Of a stretch of 27,474 bases of DNA, positions 15,401 through 21,823 are shown in pieces. The stretch covers positions 1-27,474 of the IMG/VR virus record IMGVR_UViG_3300037225_000538; one strand, written 5' to 3'. The stretch is from a virus. Position 1 is the stretch's first letter, and each line of letters begins with the position of its first letter. The notes beneath the pieces are model-generated. The model searched no databases. It was given only the letters and a program-made list of their open reading frames with translations, and was not told the origin of the DNA. A program made the position numbers and the translations under genes.

Positions 15401-18003
15401 CCGATAGTGCTTGCCTCTGACTCCACGACGGCCTCAGCCTCGTCTAGAGCCATGTCGGCAGCATTTTTCAGCACCTCGATGGATGGAATCCCCAAAAGTT
15501 TCAGGGCTGTTTGACGGGCGTCTCCTCCCCCTGTCGCCAGGTTTTGCGCGGCGGTGAACGCTTTCTGTTCTGCCAACCACTGCAAGCCGACGTGGTCACC
15601 GATGTCAGCGATGACGATGTCCGCATTATGTTTGGCGATGGTGGCCTTGCTTGTAAGTTCTTCCAATGTGGGAATGCCGAGGTTAGTAAGAGCGATTTGA
15701 ACACTCGTCCCGGTGGCTTTACCGTAGTCGTCCTGGAGCTTGCGCAATTCGCTGTCGTATTCATCGATGCCGATCTGCCCTGTCTCGAACAGCTTGTCTA
15801 TGTCGCTGAGGCGGCTGCGGAAAGCTTCCATCTGGGCCGGATCGTAGGTGGCCCCGGATGGCAACTTGGCCTCGTATTTGTTGAGGGCATCGATCTGCTT
15901 CTGGAGGCTGCCGCCGATGGCTTCACCGAACTGGTCCGCGCTGACCTTTCCCTTGAGAAAAGACACTGTAACCAAATCCATTGCCTCGGCGAGCTTCTCG
16001 ATCTTGGGAGGTTCCGCCCCCAGTTCGCTCAAGGCCGTGTCCAGCGCCTTGGCAGCTGCTTGGGCGGCTGCCATGCCGGAGGCTGCCGCCTCCGCCGCTT
16101 TCCTCTTGGTGTAATCGTCGGTCGATTCTCCGGCAGCTTGATCGGCGGGCTTTTTGGCACTGCCGTCCGGGTTGAGGCCGAGACCGGTCATGTTTGGCGC
16201 CGAGGGCAACCTCGACTTCAACAAGTTATCGGTGGCCGCGGTCATGGATGTGTAGTGGCCGCCGATCCGCTCTATGTCATCTTTGATGCTTCGCAAGGCT
16301 TCATCGAGCATCCCAAGAGGACCGGAGAGAAAGTCCAATGGATGAGATTTAATCTCAGACCAAGTATCGGACCAAGCCTGCCCTATGCTCTTCGTCCCGG
16401 CGTACCAATCATCCAACCCCTTCTTCCATCCTGCGGGGAGCAGATCGGAGAAAGCGATACCCGATACGCCCGTGAATAACATGGGGACCGCTGCTGTAAC
16501 CGCTTTCGAAGCATTGGTAAGAGCACCAACAAGAATTGACCCGATCCCCTCGGCCCCGTCCACGAGCGAGGAGAAGAAGCTGGACACCCCCGGAAGATTA
16601 TCGGTGAATGCCTTGCCAAGGTCCTTGATCGAATCGACGATGTTTCCGATCTCCTTGAACACGACGAACGCGGCTCCCACGACTAGCGCGGCCTGCGCAA
16701 AAGCCAGCATCGCGGCTTCCCCGGCAGTTAGTGCCCCCTCCAGACCATTCGCCACCGCGTACCCGACGTTATAAACCGCTGTGGCAGTTGCAGTCAGGGC
16801 GGACACCACCGCCGCGCCGCCAAGCTTAGAAAAGATCAATATGGCAGGACCGGCGGCAGCGACTAGCACCCCCAAACCGATCACGATTTTTTGAATCAGC
16901 GGGTCCAGCGACTGGAACCCATCTGCCATCGCGGTTATCGCGCTTATGATCGGCGGCCCGAAGGTGTTCAGCAAGTCCGCCATGGCGCCCTTCATCACGT
17001 CGCCGATTGGCTGAACGGCTAGCATCACATTGTGCCAGGCCTCGGTGAGGCGGTCCCCCTGAGTCTTCACGGTCTCAGCGGTCTCCTCGATGGTGCTGGC
17101 GTTCTCCTTCATTGCGGCAGTCATCGCGTTTAGATCGAGGGCACCACTTTTGATGGCATCGAAAATCGCAAGGTACCCACGCGACCCGAAAAGCTCCATA
17201 GCGCGATTCTGGCCCTCTATCTCTGTGGTGGCACTTTTGATGTAAGTGATCAACTGTGCAAAACCATTTACCGTTGGGTCTATCCCCTGCGCCCGAAGGT
17301 CTTTCAAGCCCGTACGAAGCCCCGTCATGGCGGCGGTCGCTGGAACTCCGGCCTTCTCCAAGGTACCAATCAACGCAGCGGCTTGCTCGAAATCCAAGCC
17401 TAACCCACGCAACTGGGGGCCGAACTGCATCAAGCTCGACGACAAATCCGTGACGGAAGCGTTCGTCTTCTGGTAAACGTTGAATAAGAAATCCAAAGAA
17501 GCGCCCTGATCGTCGGCAGCTATCTTCCAGGCGTTGAACGCGCGGGCCGCTTGCTCCACCATGGGGACGACTTCCTGTCCTGTGATGTGCGCCAACTCCA
17601 AGAACTGCTGCGACAAATCCTCCAACGGCTCCCCGGCCAGGCCGAGCAACTTGGCAAGTGTGGAAATAGCCCCGCCGACCTCGGTCGCCGACTCCTCCAC
17701 CCCGGCGAAGACCGTGCTGAAGCTCTCCTTGAGACCGGCGAGGCTATCGCCGACTGCCCCGGTACTGACGATGATTTCCCGAAAACCTTGTTGAATCTCG
17801 ATGGAGGCGTCCAGCGCGGCGGCTCCTAGAGCTGTCAGCGGGACGGTCAAAGCAGCGGACATCCCCTCGCCGAGAGACGACAGCGACGATCCCGCTTCCT
17901 CAGTCTTGGAGATGACTTCGTTGATCCCAGATGTATAATCCGAGATGTCCGCGCCGATCTTAACCAGTAATTCGGCTAGTGGAGTGCTGCCGCTGCCTTC
18001 CAT
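12418..18003 (-). CDS. Tail tape measure protein (1861 aa)
   Basis: This protein sets tail length and is ejected with the DNA. It is the largest ORF. The N-terminus (LAELLVKIGADISDYTSGI) and the following region of long Ala-rich helices are typical of PhageMin-tail tape measures. Two hydrophobic stretches (about residues 375-405 and 430-455) may be the membrane-active segments. Residues 766 to about 1256 are eight 61-aa repeats. A Thr/Pro-rich linker spans about 1540-1570, and the C-terminal 290 residues are Ser/Ala-rich. ATG 18003 has only a weak GGTGA site, which overlaps the opposite-strand promoter at 18013-18022. By the usual 0.15 nm per residue rule the tail would be unusually long, though the linker and C-terminus may not be helical. 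Length, position and sequence make this call firm. Confidence 0.93.
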   Translation of the reverse strand: MEGSGSTPLAELLVKIGADISDYTSGINEVISKTEEAGSSLSSLGEGMSAALTVPLTALGAAALDASIEIQQGFREIIVSTGAVGDSLAGLKESFSTVFAGVEESATEVGGAISTLAKLLGLAGEPLEDLSQQFLELAHITGQEVVPMVEQAARAFNAWKIAADDQGASLDFLFNVYQKTNASVTDLSSSLMQFGPQLRGLGLDFEQAAALIGTLEKAGVPATAAMTGLRTGLKDLRAQGIDPTVNGFAQLITYIKSATTEIEGQNRAMELFGSRGYLAIFDAIKSGALDLNAMTAAMKENASTIEETAETVKTQGDRLTEAWHNVMLAVQPIGDVMKGAMADLLNTFGPPIISAITAMADGFQSLDPLIQKIVIGLGVLVAAAGPAILIFSKLGGAAVVSALTATATAVYNVGYAVANGLEGALTAGEAAMLAFAQAALVVGAAFVVFKEIGNIVDSIKDLGKAFTDNLPGVSSFFSSLVDGAEGIGSILVGALTNASKAVTAAVPMLFTGVSGIAFSDLLPAGWKKGLDDWYAGTKSIGQAWSDTWSEIKSHPLDFLSGPLGMLDEALRSIKDDIERIGGHYTSMTAATDNLLKSRLPSAPNMTGLGLNPDGSAKKPADQAAGESTDDYTKRKAAEAAASGMAAAQAAAKALDTALSELGAEPPKIEKLAEAMDLVTVSFLKGKVSADQFGEAIGGSLQKQIDALNKYEAKLPSGATYDPAQMEAFRSRLSDIDKLFETGQIGIDEYDSELRKLQDDYGKATGTSVQIALTNLGIPTLEELTSKATIAKHNADIVIADIGDHVGLQWLAEQKAFTAAQNLATGGGDARQTALKLLGIPSIEVLKNAADMALDEAEAVVESEASTIGEKFAAQQSLFTKTEAAGQSADPLLFAMKLLGLPDLPTLQNNVDKAQAAVDALMLSGQGTLLAKMTAAQNLFLAQEAQAQAQDPLAAALKMMGVPYKSPVELQQAVTDATARIAAITATGQATLAQMLAAQQVLFNAQNAQAQQNDPLAAALGLFNLPTLDVLQQNMTTATEKLGALISAGGATLSQMVVAQKAKFDAANALGQAQDPLRDVLKLFGLPSIQELQQASSTAQTELATLIAAGGASLIQLVQAQQKAFDAADVAAQNSDPLRGALKLLGLSSIQELQQNMNAAVTEAAAVVASGQASLLQKLQAQQKAFDAANAVSQNTDPTAGALKFLGIPSQQELNQAVDQVTKAYQAISDAGNAATLQGQQAWQKMIEAQIAAGGTLTAAVAAQYANIAATMKTQAQKMVEFATQISNDFQTAFDSLSTMIGKNLVEWGNWCQDVVTIGKQLAENLLSTFIKGFFQPLADQIKSAAADISTSLGQDLGMFGSSSSSGGVTGQVINGATTRMGNQVGGDTGSGVDTSGVTSGVGTSTSGALSAVPIVGVAVAIASAITQAIQNMHEEATLSLIEESTRYLNIGLVTQGDSLLNDSHIIRNALTDITKDGVGFGDVVSLLEQLTDVKDSPTEIRDYLYNAIGPMIRLITMKVTGTDYGSVGAPVVGPNVVTSTPTPTPTTTTTPTPIPTTTPTTTPTTTPTTTPLTAQASTPAATSTTTGTLQFLDTVPTPTPPSTPTINGSTLTPAPGYQVDPNAPATSSAVPAGVLPSWVPTNIPSVTQASGAVLASAQTATTSPSQKVNPDGSIVYIDADGNVTGGVTAAGVTWSYSLESATPNSGVGSPIADSTTTILAAMNAAGMLASQADAATSQLSDLSSTVAAAGSYLKGDSLLPTAAALDTSLAATAAGGEYTSGSLLPAPAASASSPGTAAAGFLRGDLLAGQAASPSWSSPTPAVYAPNSSNSAPVTNITVSNNTFTSRADMDYLLNVVQNQL
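13296..13383 (-). repeat. Short tandem repeat encoding a Thr/Pro linker in the tape measure gene
   Basis: Near-identical 12-bp units (GTGGTTGGAGTG on the + strand) run from about 13299 to 13346, followed by shorter related units. On the coding strand they give TTTP and TP repeats (about residues 1540-1570). Such repeats can change copy number by slippage, so linker length may vary between relatives. Confidence 0.7.
14236..15708 (-). repeat. Eight 183-bp (61-aa) repeats within the tape measure gene
   Basis: Each unit starts near DP.....LKLLG(I/L)PS...L and ends with a helix AQ..FxAA. Unit starts fall at coordinates 15708, 15522, 15339, 15156, 14967, 14784, 14601 and 14418, so spacing is 61 residues apart from one of 62 and one of 63. 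The units are diverged at DNA level, so the duplications are old, but the period has been kept strictly. Confidence 0.85.
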
Positions 18004-18012
18004 TAGTTGTTC

Positions 18013-18022
18013 ACCGTATAAT
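18013..18022 (+). promoter_or_regulatory. Putative phage promoter, ACCGTATAAT copy 4, apparently leaderless
   Basis: This exact ACCGTATAAT ends 5 nt before the ATG at 18028, so transcription starting at the usual distance from a -10 box would begin at or next to the start codon. It lies in the 24-bp gap between the divergent tape measure gene and the small + strand gene. Its complement also contains the weak ribosome-binding site of the tape measure gene. Confidence 0.6.
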
Positions 18023-18027
18023 TAGTC

Positions 18028-18339
18028 ATGGGAATGTTTGACTTAATCCACTACTCAATGCCTTGTCCCGTCTGCGATACGATTCTTGCAGACGGATGGC
18101 AGAGCAAGGACGCCCAATGTGACTTGGACCTCCTAGAACCGGGGGCAGTTCGGAGCTTCTACAATATCTGCCCCGTCTGCGAAGTCTGGATCAAGATGGT
18201 AGTGGTTCCAAAGCAAGTGGAGATTCGCTTGGAGCAAGTACGTCCTTGTGGGACGGCATTTACTCCAGAAAAACCCAGCATCGAAGATCTTCGTACTGCC
18301 TGGCAAGCCAAAAAGCTCACATTCCCTTCGGTGCTGTAA
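18028..18339 (+). CDS. Small zinc-ribbon phage protein encoded against the tail operon (103 aa)
   Basis: The protein starts MGMFDLIHYSMPCPVC and has a second CPVC near residue 50, so it has two Cys pairs spaced like a zinc ribbon, with WQSKDAQCDL between them. I recall similar small phage proteins starting MGMFDxx with CPxC and QSKD; their function is unknown. The ATG is preceded only by the promoter motif, suggesting a leaderless mRNA. The gene sits on the opposite strand between the tail chaperone and tape measure genes, where a gene is rarely found, and its 3' end overlaps the end of the chaperone T frame by 23 nt. It would be expressed with the left-arm promoters rather than with the tail genes; antisense effects on the tail transcript are possible. 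Confidence 0.75.
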   Translation: MGMFDLIHYSMPCPVCDTILADGWQSKDAQCDLDLLEPGAVRSFYNICPVCEVWIKMVVVPKQVEIRLEQVRPCGTAFTPEKPSIEDLRTAWQAKKLTFPSVL

Positions 18340-19068
18340 ACTTCCTGACTTGCTCGATTGTGTCTTCCGGCGTCATCTCGTAGTCTTCGCCGGAATCCTC
18401 GTCCAACGAATAGCCAAACAGCGCCTCAGCAGTGACCGGCGGAGAGCCCTCTCGCAGCTGCTTCCCGCTCCAGTTGATGAAGGTCGCCCCTACCATCCCA
18501 AAGCGCAAGTCCCACCTCCGCTCTTGCTCCAAGTATCGAGCCTCGCGAGCGAAGTACTCCTCGAACGTCAGCGACCAGAACTCTTCGCTGGCCATCCCTA
18601 GGACCTGCGTGCCGAAGCTCCACAGGTCCAGCCAGAACTTCTCTTCTTCTACTGGACCATCGGGTCCGGAGGAGGCGGCGGAGCCGTTGCTGCCACCGTT
18701 CCGATTGCCTTTTGCAGGACCTCGCGATTCTTTGCCAGCAGAGCGTCGATTGCATGCCTCTGCTGTACGCCGAAAAAAGCTTCCACGAAGCACAGCTGCG
18801 CGTATTCGATCATCGGGCCGGTGAGGAGGTCTTCCAACATCACCTCCTCGGTCAACCCCGGTTCCTTCTCGACGATCCCCTCCATGAGTGCCGTCGGCAA
18901 GAAGTCCTCCGGCGGGTGCCCGAGGATCTCGGCGAACGTCTTTCCAAATTTGGCTTTGATCCGCTTCACCGCGCCGAGAGAGTAGCGGAGATGGTACACC
19001 TTGCCGTTGGCGAAAGTAACCGGCGTAGGCTCGGTCGGGTAGTTCGTTGCTGTACTGCCGTTTGTCAT
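18317..19068 (-). CDS. Tail assembly chaperone GT fusion made by -1 frameshift (predicted)
   Basis: A second frame, -1 relative to the G-like gene, is open from before the G start down to TGA 18317-18319 and has no good start codon. Its distal part (EEEKFWLDLWSFGTQVL, then FEEYFAREARYLEQERRWDL, ending FTAPKGM) looks like a real T-type domain, preceded by a Gly/Ser-rich linker. In dsDNA-tailed phages the gene pair between tail tube and tape measure makes G and a small amount of GT fusion by programmed frameshifting. Here the only sensible way to express the T domain is the same mechanism. Either candidate slip site would give a fusion of about 250 aa. It acts in the cytoplasm during tail assembly and is not a virion part. 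Confidence 0.7.
18649..19068 (-). CDS. Tail assembly chaperone, G-like (139 aa)
   Basis: ATG 19068 is preceded by GAGG at good spacing; a longer frame to 19116 lacks one. The product (MTNGSTATNYPTEP, then VTFANGKVYHLRYSLGAVKR) has the usual small alpha-helical chaperone look with a beta-rich N-terminus and ends with a run of five prolines. It lies between tail tube and tape measure genes, as gene G does in lambda. It would bind the tape measure protein and help the tube polymerise on it. The overlapping -1 frame provides the T extension. Confidence 0.8.
   Translation of the reverse strand: MTNGSTATNYPTEPTPVTFANGKVYHLRYSLGAVKRIKAKFGKTFAEILGHPPEDFLPTALMEGIVEKEPGLTEEVMLEDLLTGPMIEYAQLCFVEAFFGVQQRHAIDALLAKNREVLQKAIGTVAATAPPPPPDPMVQ
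18709..18715 (-). promoter_or_regulatory. Alternative -1 slip site (A AAG) near the end of the G-like gene
   Basis: On the - strand, codons 119-120 of the G-like gene read CAA AAG. An A-AAG slip would move Lys from AAG to AAA and enter the T frame close to the end of G, where such shifts usually lie. The upstream CAA codon does not re-pair well, so this is a weaker heptamer than the one at 18772-18778. Confidence 0.35.
18772..18778 (-). promoter_or_regulatory. Candidate -1 ribosomal slip heptamer T TTT TTC
   Basis: On the - strand, codons 97-99 of the G-like gene read GCT TTT TTC. This is a perfect X XXY YYZ slip site, since both tRNAs re-pair after a -1 move. A shift here enters the open T frame. 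It lies earlier in the gene than the lambda site, so a later slip at 18709-18715 remains an alternative. Confidence 0.5.
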
Positions 19069-19103
19069 AATGATCCTCTGATTTAAAAACTGGTTGAAAT
19101 TGT

Positions 19104-19128
19104 TGAGGGGCCGCACGAGGACCCCTCA
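19104..19128 (-). terminator. Hairpin between tail tube and chaperone genes (possible attenuator)
   Basis: Downstream of the tail tube stop on the - strand, TGAGGGG and CCCCTCA form a perfect 7-bp GC-rich stem, with two further G-C pairs across a one-base bulge and a 6-nt loop. A T-rich stretch (AGTTTTTAAAT) follows, but about 12 nt later, so it is not a classic terminator. Partial termination or mRNA protection here would help make tube protein in excess over the chaperones. Confidence 0.4.
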
Positions 19129-19155
19129 GAAGATTTACGAGCTCCCTCCAACTCC

Positions 19156-19602
19156 CTACGGAGTGAACATCCCCCACGAGACGGGGCCGTCCAGCGTGAT
19201 CTCGATGGTGCTGTCGATCACGTTGTCGATGGGGAAGGTGAACGGGTGGCCAGTGACGAACCCCTTGAAGCTCATCATGTTGTGGTGAGTGTCCGAGGGC
19301 GGGAAGCGAAGCTGCATGTTCCGCTCCGTCAGCGTCGCCATCAGCTCGAACAAGCCCGTGGCGGGTGCCAGGGTCGGGTCGGCCGGATCGTAGTTGATGC
19401 CGAAGCTCAACTTGCCGGGGTCGATCAGCACTGCGGCCTTCTCCCGGTAGTTGCCGACGGTCGTGTGGGTGGTCGTGTCGACGATGGTCACCTGGAAGCC
19501 GGGTCCGGTGATGCTCTTGACGTTCAGCGTCTTCGTGAAGTGCTCGGGAGATGCTCCGTCGCCCACGTAGATGGCCGTTCCTTTTGCGAATAGTCCTGCC
19601 AT
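19156..19602 (-). CDS. Major tail tube protein (148 aa)
   Basis: This subunit would polymerise into the tail tube around the tape measure protein. ATG 19602 is preceded by AAAGGAG, a strong site fitting a highly expressed gene. The sequence is beta-rich (GTAIYVGDGASPEHFTKTL, FQVTIVDTTTH, the tail-tube-like LMATLTERNMQLRFPPS, STIEITLDGPVSW) and its length suits the lambda V/TP901-1 type of tube protein. It lies just upstream of the chaperone pair, the standard siphophage position. I recognise the fold and context rather than a close homologue. Confidence 0.78.
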   Translation of the reverse strand: MAGLFAKGTAIYVGDGASPEHFTKTLNVKSITGPGFQVTIVDTTTHTTVGNYREKAAVLIDPGKLSFGINYDPADPTLAPATGLFELMATLTERNMQLRFPPSDTHHNMMSFKGFVTGHPFTFPIDNVIDSTIEITLDGPVSWGMFTP

Positions 19603-19668
19603 TTTGTAGTTCTCCTTTTGATTTGAATTGCCCCTGGTGGGCGCGGTAAATTTCAGGCTTTGAGATCG

Positions 19669-20514
19669 TTAAAGTAGGTCCGGATGGGATTTTGGCTCCT
19701 CGGAAGCGCCTAGGACCTCGTTTCTTGCCCCTCTAGGATCGCTAGGACGCGTCGGAGGGGCCTGGGTAGGGGTTTTATACCCCCTCGGAGTCAGGAGCGC
19801 CTTAAAACGAGTCCTATAGAGTTCCAGGTCTTGGCCGATCCAATCCCGAAGGATCTCCAGGTCCGGGTCCGGCTCCCACCCGACGCCGGACTGCGGGCGG
19901 TGGCCCACTCCGATCCCCGCGCGTCCCGGAAGCCCCTTCATGCCAACGGAGCGCGCGCCACCGTGGAAAGCTCTCCGCCCTTGGGCACGCTCCCACAACC
20001 GCACGTCGATGAAGCTGGACTGCGGCTCCTCGCAGATCTCCCTCAGCAGCGGCAGCAAATCCTTGTGAATCACCGTCTGCGCGAGAGACGCGTGAGACCG
20101 ATTGCCGAGCCTCCAGTACTGCCGAGTCGGAAGGTGGTAGTAGCGCGCGGGAACTTCCCCGACGATTTTGAACCCCTCTTGCAAATACTTCACCTGCTGG
20201 CCGAGATAGTCACTTGCGTACCAATCATCGTCCTCGCAGAACGCGACGAAGTCGTAGCAGACCTCCGGGATGGCCGCCAAGAGGTTTCTCGCCAACGTGT
20301 TATCACCCGGCTTCCACTTCGGCTCCGGGTAGATGTGTGAGAACAAGATGTTCGCTGGCAGGTCGTCGATTCTGGTTGCAATCTCCCCGTCATCCACAAC
20401 GATCCACTGCAACGGTCCCCGGTAGTCTTGTCGTCGGATGAACTCCGCGCAAAGTCCGAAAGCTTCCGGTCGCATTCCGGTCGCCGTGATGATGGAGACC
20501 CCAGTTTGTTCCAT
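19669..20514 (-). CDS. GT-A glycosyltransferase, family 2-like, with repeat-derived C-terminus (281 aa)
   Basis: ATG 20514 (MEQTGVSIITATG) lies 2 nt after the stop of the upstream glycosyltransferase gene; longer in-frame starts lie inside that gene. VDDG at 40-43 and the metal-binding cluster EDDDW at 94-98 identify a nucleotide-sugar-dependent GT-A enzyme. It is the last gene of the sugar cassette, just before the tail tube gene. The final residues, after about residue 236 (PRGYKTPTQAPPTRPSDPRG onward), are Pro-rich and are encoded by copy B of the dispersed repeat, so the natural C-terminus may have been replaced. Catalytic parts are untouched. The acceptor is unknown. Confidence 0.8.
   Translation of the reverse strand: MEQTGVSIITATGMRPEAFGLCAEFIRRQDYRGPLQWIVVDDGEIATRIDDLPANILFSHIYPEPKWKPGDNTLARNLLAAIPEVCYDFVAFCEDDDWYASDYLGQQVKYLQEGFKIVGEVPARYYHLPTRQYWRLGNRSHASLAQTVIHKDLLPLLREICEEPQSSFIDVRLWERAQGRRAFHGGARSVGMKGLPGRAGIGVGHRPQSGVGWEPDPDLEILRDWIGQDLELYRTRFKALLTPRGYKTPTQAPPTRPSDPRGARNEVLGASEEPKSHPDLL
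19701..19807 (+). repeat. Dispersed direct repeat, copy B (about 107 bp)
   Basis: This copy matches 6095-6198 in the same orientation, with an exact 18-mer core at 19742-19759 and a compensated hairpin: GGGGT-TTTAT-ACCCC here against GGGT-TTAT-ACCC in copy A. It also contains a 7-bp stem GCCCCTC/GAGGGGC (19727-19761) weaker in copy A. It overlaps the 3' end of the glycosyltransferase gene on the opposite strand and ends about 100 bp from the tail tube start. Confidence 0.75.
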
Positions 20515-20516
20515 GC

Positions 20517-21233
20517 TCAACTCTTTATGTACCGGGCAACTACGTCTGAAGCCATCGAAAGCGTCATCCACTTGTTACGAAAGCGCCGCTGCATCTCTGC
20601 CCCAGAAGCGTGACGGTTGTTGTGGGTGCGACGGAAGCTGGAACTGCTGCCCACTCCACCGAATCCATGCTTGACCGTCACTTCAGAAGTCACCGCCAGA
20701 GTTAGCCCCGCGAGCAACACCCGCAGGCAGTGGTCCTGGTCATCGAATCCATAGCCAGAAAACAGCTCGTCCAGCAAGCCCACACGGTCAATGACCTCTC
20801 GCTTCAGATAGACGCAGATGTAGCATAGCCGTCGCTCGCAGTAGGTGAGACCACCGGGGAACTTTGCGGGGTCGGTCTGGAAGACATTATCAGCCTCGCC
20901 GTCGATGTGCGGGGACAAGATCCCGATCTCCGGATGAGCATGGGCAATCTCCTGAAGCTTTTCGATGGAGCCAGATTCGGTGAACTGAGCGTCATCGTTC
21001 ATCAGTAACACGTCGCCGTCGCTCACCGCCTTGATTCCCAGGTTAGCGTTCCGTGGGAAGGAGAAAGGCTCCTGCCCTACAATCACCTCCCAACCCGGCA
21101 TATCCCTGCGAACGAGGCTTCGACTAGTGACGACGCTCTTCGGCACTTCGGGTTCAAACAGCTCCACGTTCGCGCAGAACTGTGTGAAGATGTCCGCAAA
21201 CCCGGACAGCGTCACTAAAGTTACCGGCTTCAT
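20517..21233 (-). CDS. Glycosyltransferase, GT2 rhamnosyltransferase-like (238 aa)
   Basis: A GT-A fold is indicated by LLMNDDAQ (metal-binding Asp pair at 80-81), by FPRNANLGIKAV just before it, and by GYGFDDQDHCLRVLLAG near residue 160, the acidic catalytic-base region of rhamnosyltransferase-type GT2 enzymes. KHGFGGVGSSSSF follows. The ATG at 21233 overlaps the stop of the upstream methyltransferase gene (ATGA). There is no membrane segment, so the enzyme is cytosolic. It is one of five glycosyltransferases in this - strand cassette and probably adds one sugar to a multi-sugar chain. Confidence 0.85.
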   Translation of the reverse strand: MKPVTLVTLSGFADIFTQFCANVELFEPEVPKSVVTSRSLVRRDMPGWEVIVGQEPFSFPRNANLGIKAVSDGDVLLMNDDAQFTESGSIEKLQEIAHAHPEIGILSPHIDGEADNVFQTDPAKFPGGLTYCERRLCYICVYLKREVIDRVGLLDELFSGYGFDDQDHCLRVLLAGLTLAVTSEVTVKHGFGGVGSSSSFRRTHNNRHASGAEMQRRFRNKWMTLSMASDVVARYIKS

Positions 21234-21823
21234 TTAGAAAATATCCCTGTGAAAACATATTTCTGATATTCTGGAAACCAACGCTCCGTCCCCTCCAGCA
21301 TCTTGAGCGCGAGCAGCGCGTGGTCCACCGTCTCCCTTGTCCATAGGTGGTAGTGTGGAGCGTACAAATCAGGGTCGAAGTTCACCGAGAAGTACAGCTT
21401 GCCTCCCGGTTTTAAGACCCGGTGAATCTCCGTCGCCATCTTGTCCGGGTCTGGGGTATGGTCGATCACATTGATGCACCACACATAGTCGAACGACTCT
21501 GCTGGGAAGCTCATCTGCTCGCCGCTCTCGCAGCGGTACTCGACCCAGCTGCTGCCTGTGTGACGGAATGTCTTGTCGTACTCATACAACAAAGGATCAG
21601 TCGCAACTATCGGCGTTCCACGAAATCCCAAAATGCTCACCAGACCACATCCAAGATCCAACCCTAATCCTTCTTGACGAGCCAGAGTGGGCGTGAACCA
21701 GGATTCGGCGGCGCAGTAGTCTCCTCGGCGGCGACTCAAGTAACGCTCTTGATTGCTCTGCTCCTCGACACAGAAGACGTCTTGCCAAAAGCGAACTTCA
21801 GCTTGCTGCTGTGGCGTTAGCAT
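21230..21823 (-). CDS. Class I SAM-dependent methyltransferase, type 11-like (197 aa)
   Basis: The ATG at 21823 follows GAAGGTG and overlaps the upstream stop by 7 nt; a longer frame to 21871 runs inside the upstream gene and is less likely. LDLGCG at 55-60 is the SAM-binding motif I. FDYVWCINVIDHTPDPDKMATEI is motif II and post-motif II of the UbiE/type 11 group, followed by VLKPGGKLYFSV. Substrate is not visible; between glycosyltransferases, O-methylation of a sugar is the likely role. Confidence 0.85.
   Translation of the reverse strand: MLTPQQQAEVRFWQDVFCVEEQSNQERYLSRRRGDYCAAESWFTPTLARQEGLGLDLGCGLVSILGFRGTPIVATDPLLYEYDKTFRHTGSSWVEYRCESGEQMSFPAESFDYVWCINVIDHTPDPDKMATEIHRVLKPGGKLYFSVNFDPDLYAPHYHLWTRETVDHALLALKMLEGTERWFPEYQKYVFTGIFSK

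Noticed and set aside
15511-16479. Long + strand frame (322 aa) opposite the tape measure gene
   Set aside because: It lies within a clear tape measure coding region and reflects codon bias on the other strand.
17931-17945. TATAAT-like string inside the tape measure gene
   Set aside because: It lacks the ACCG prefix shared by the four intergenic copies and lies within coding sequence on the other strand.
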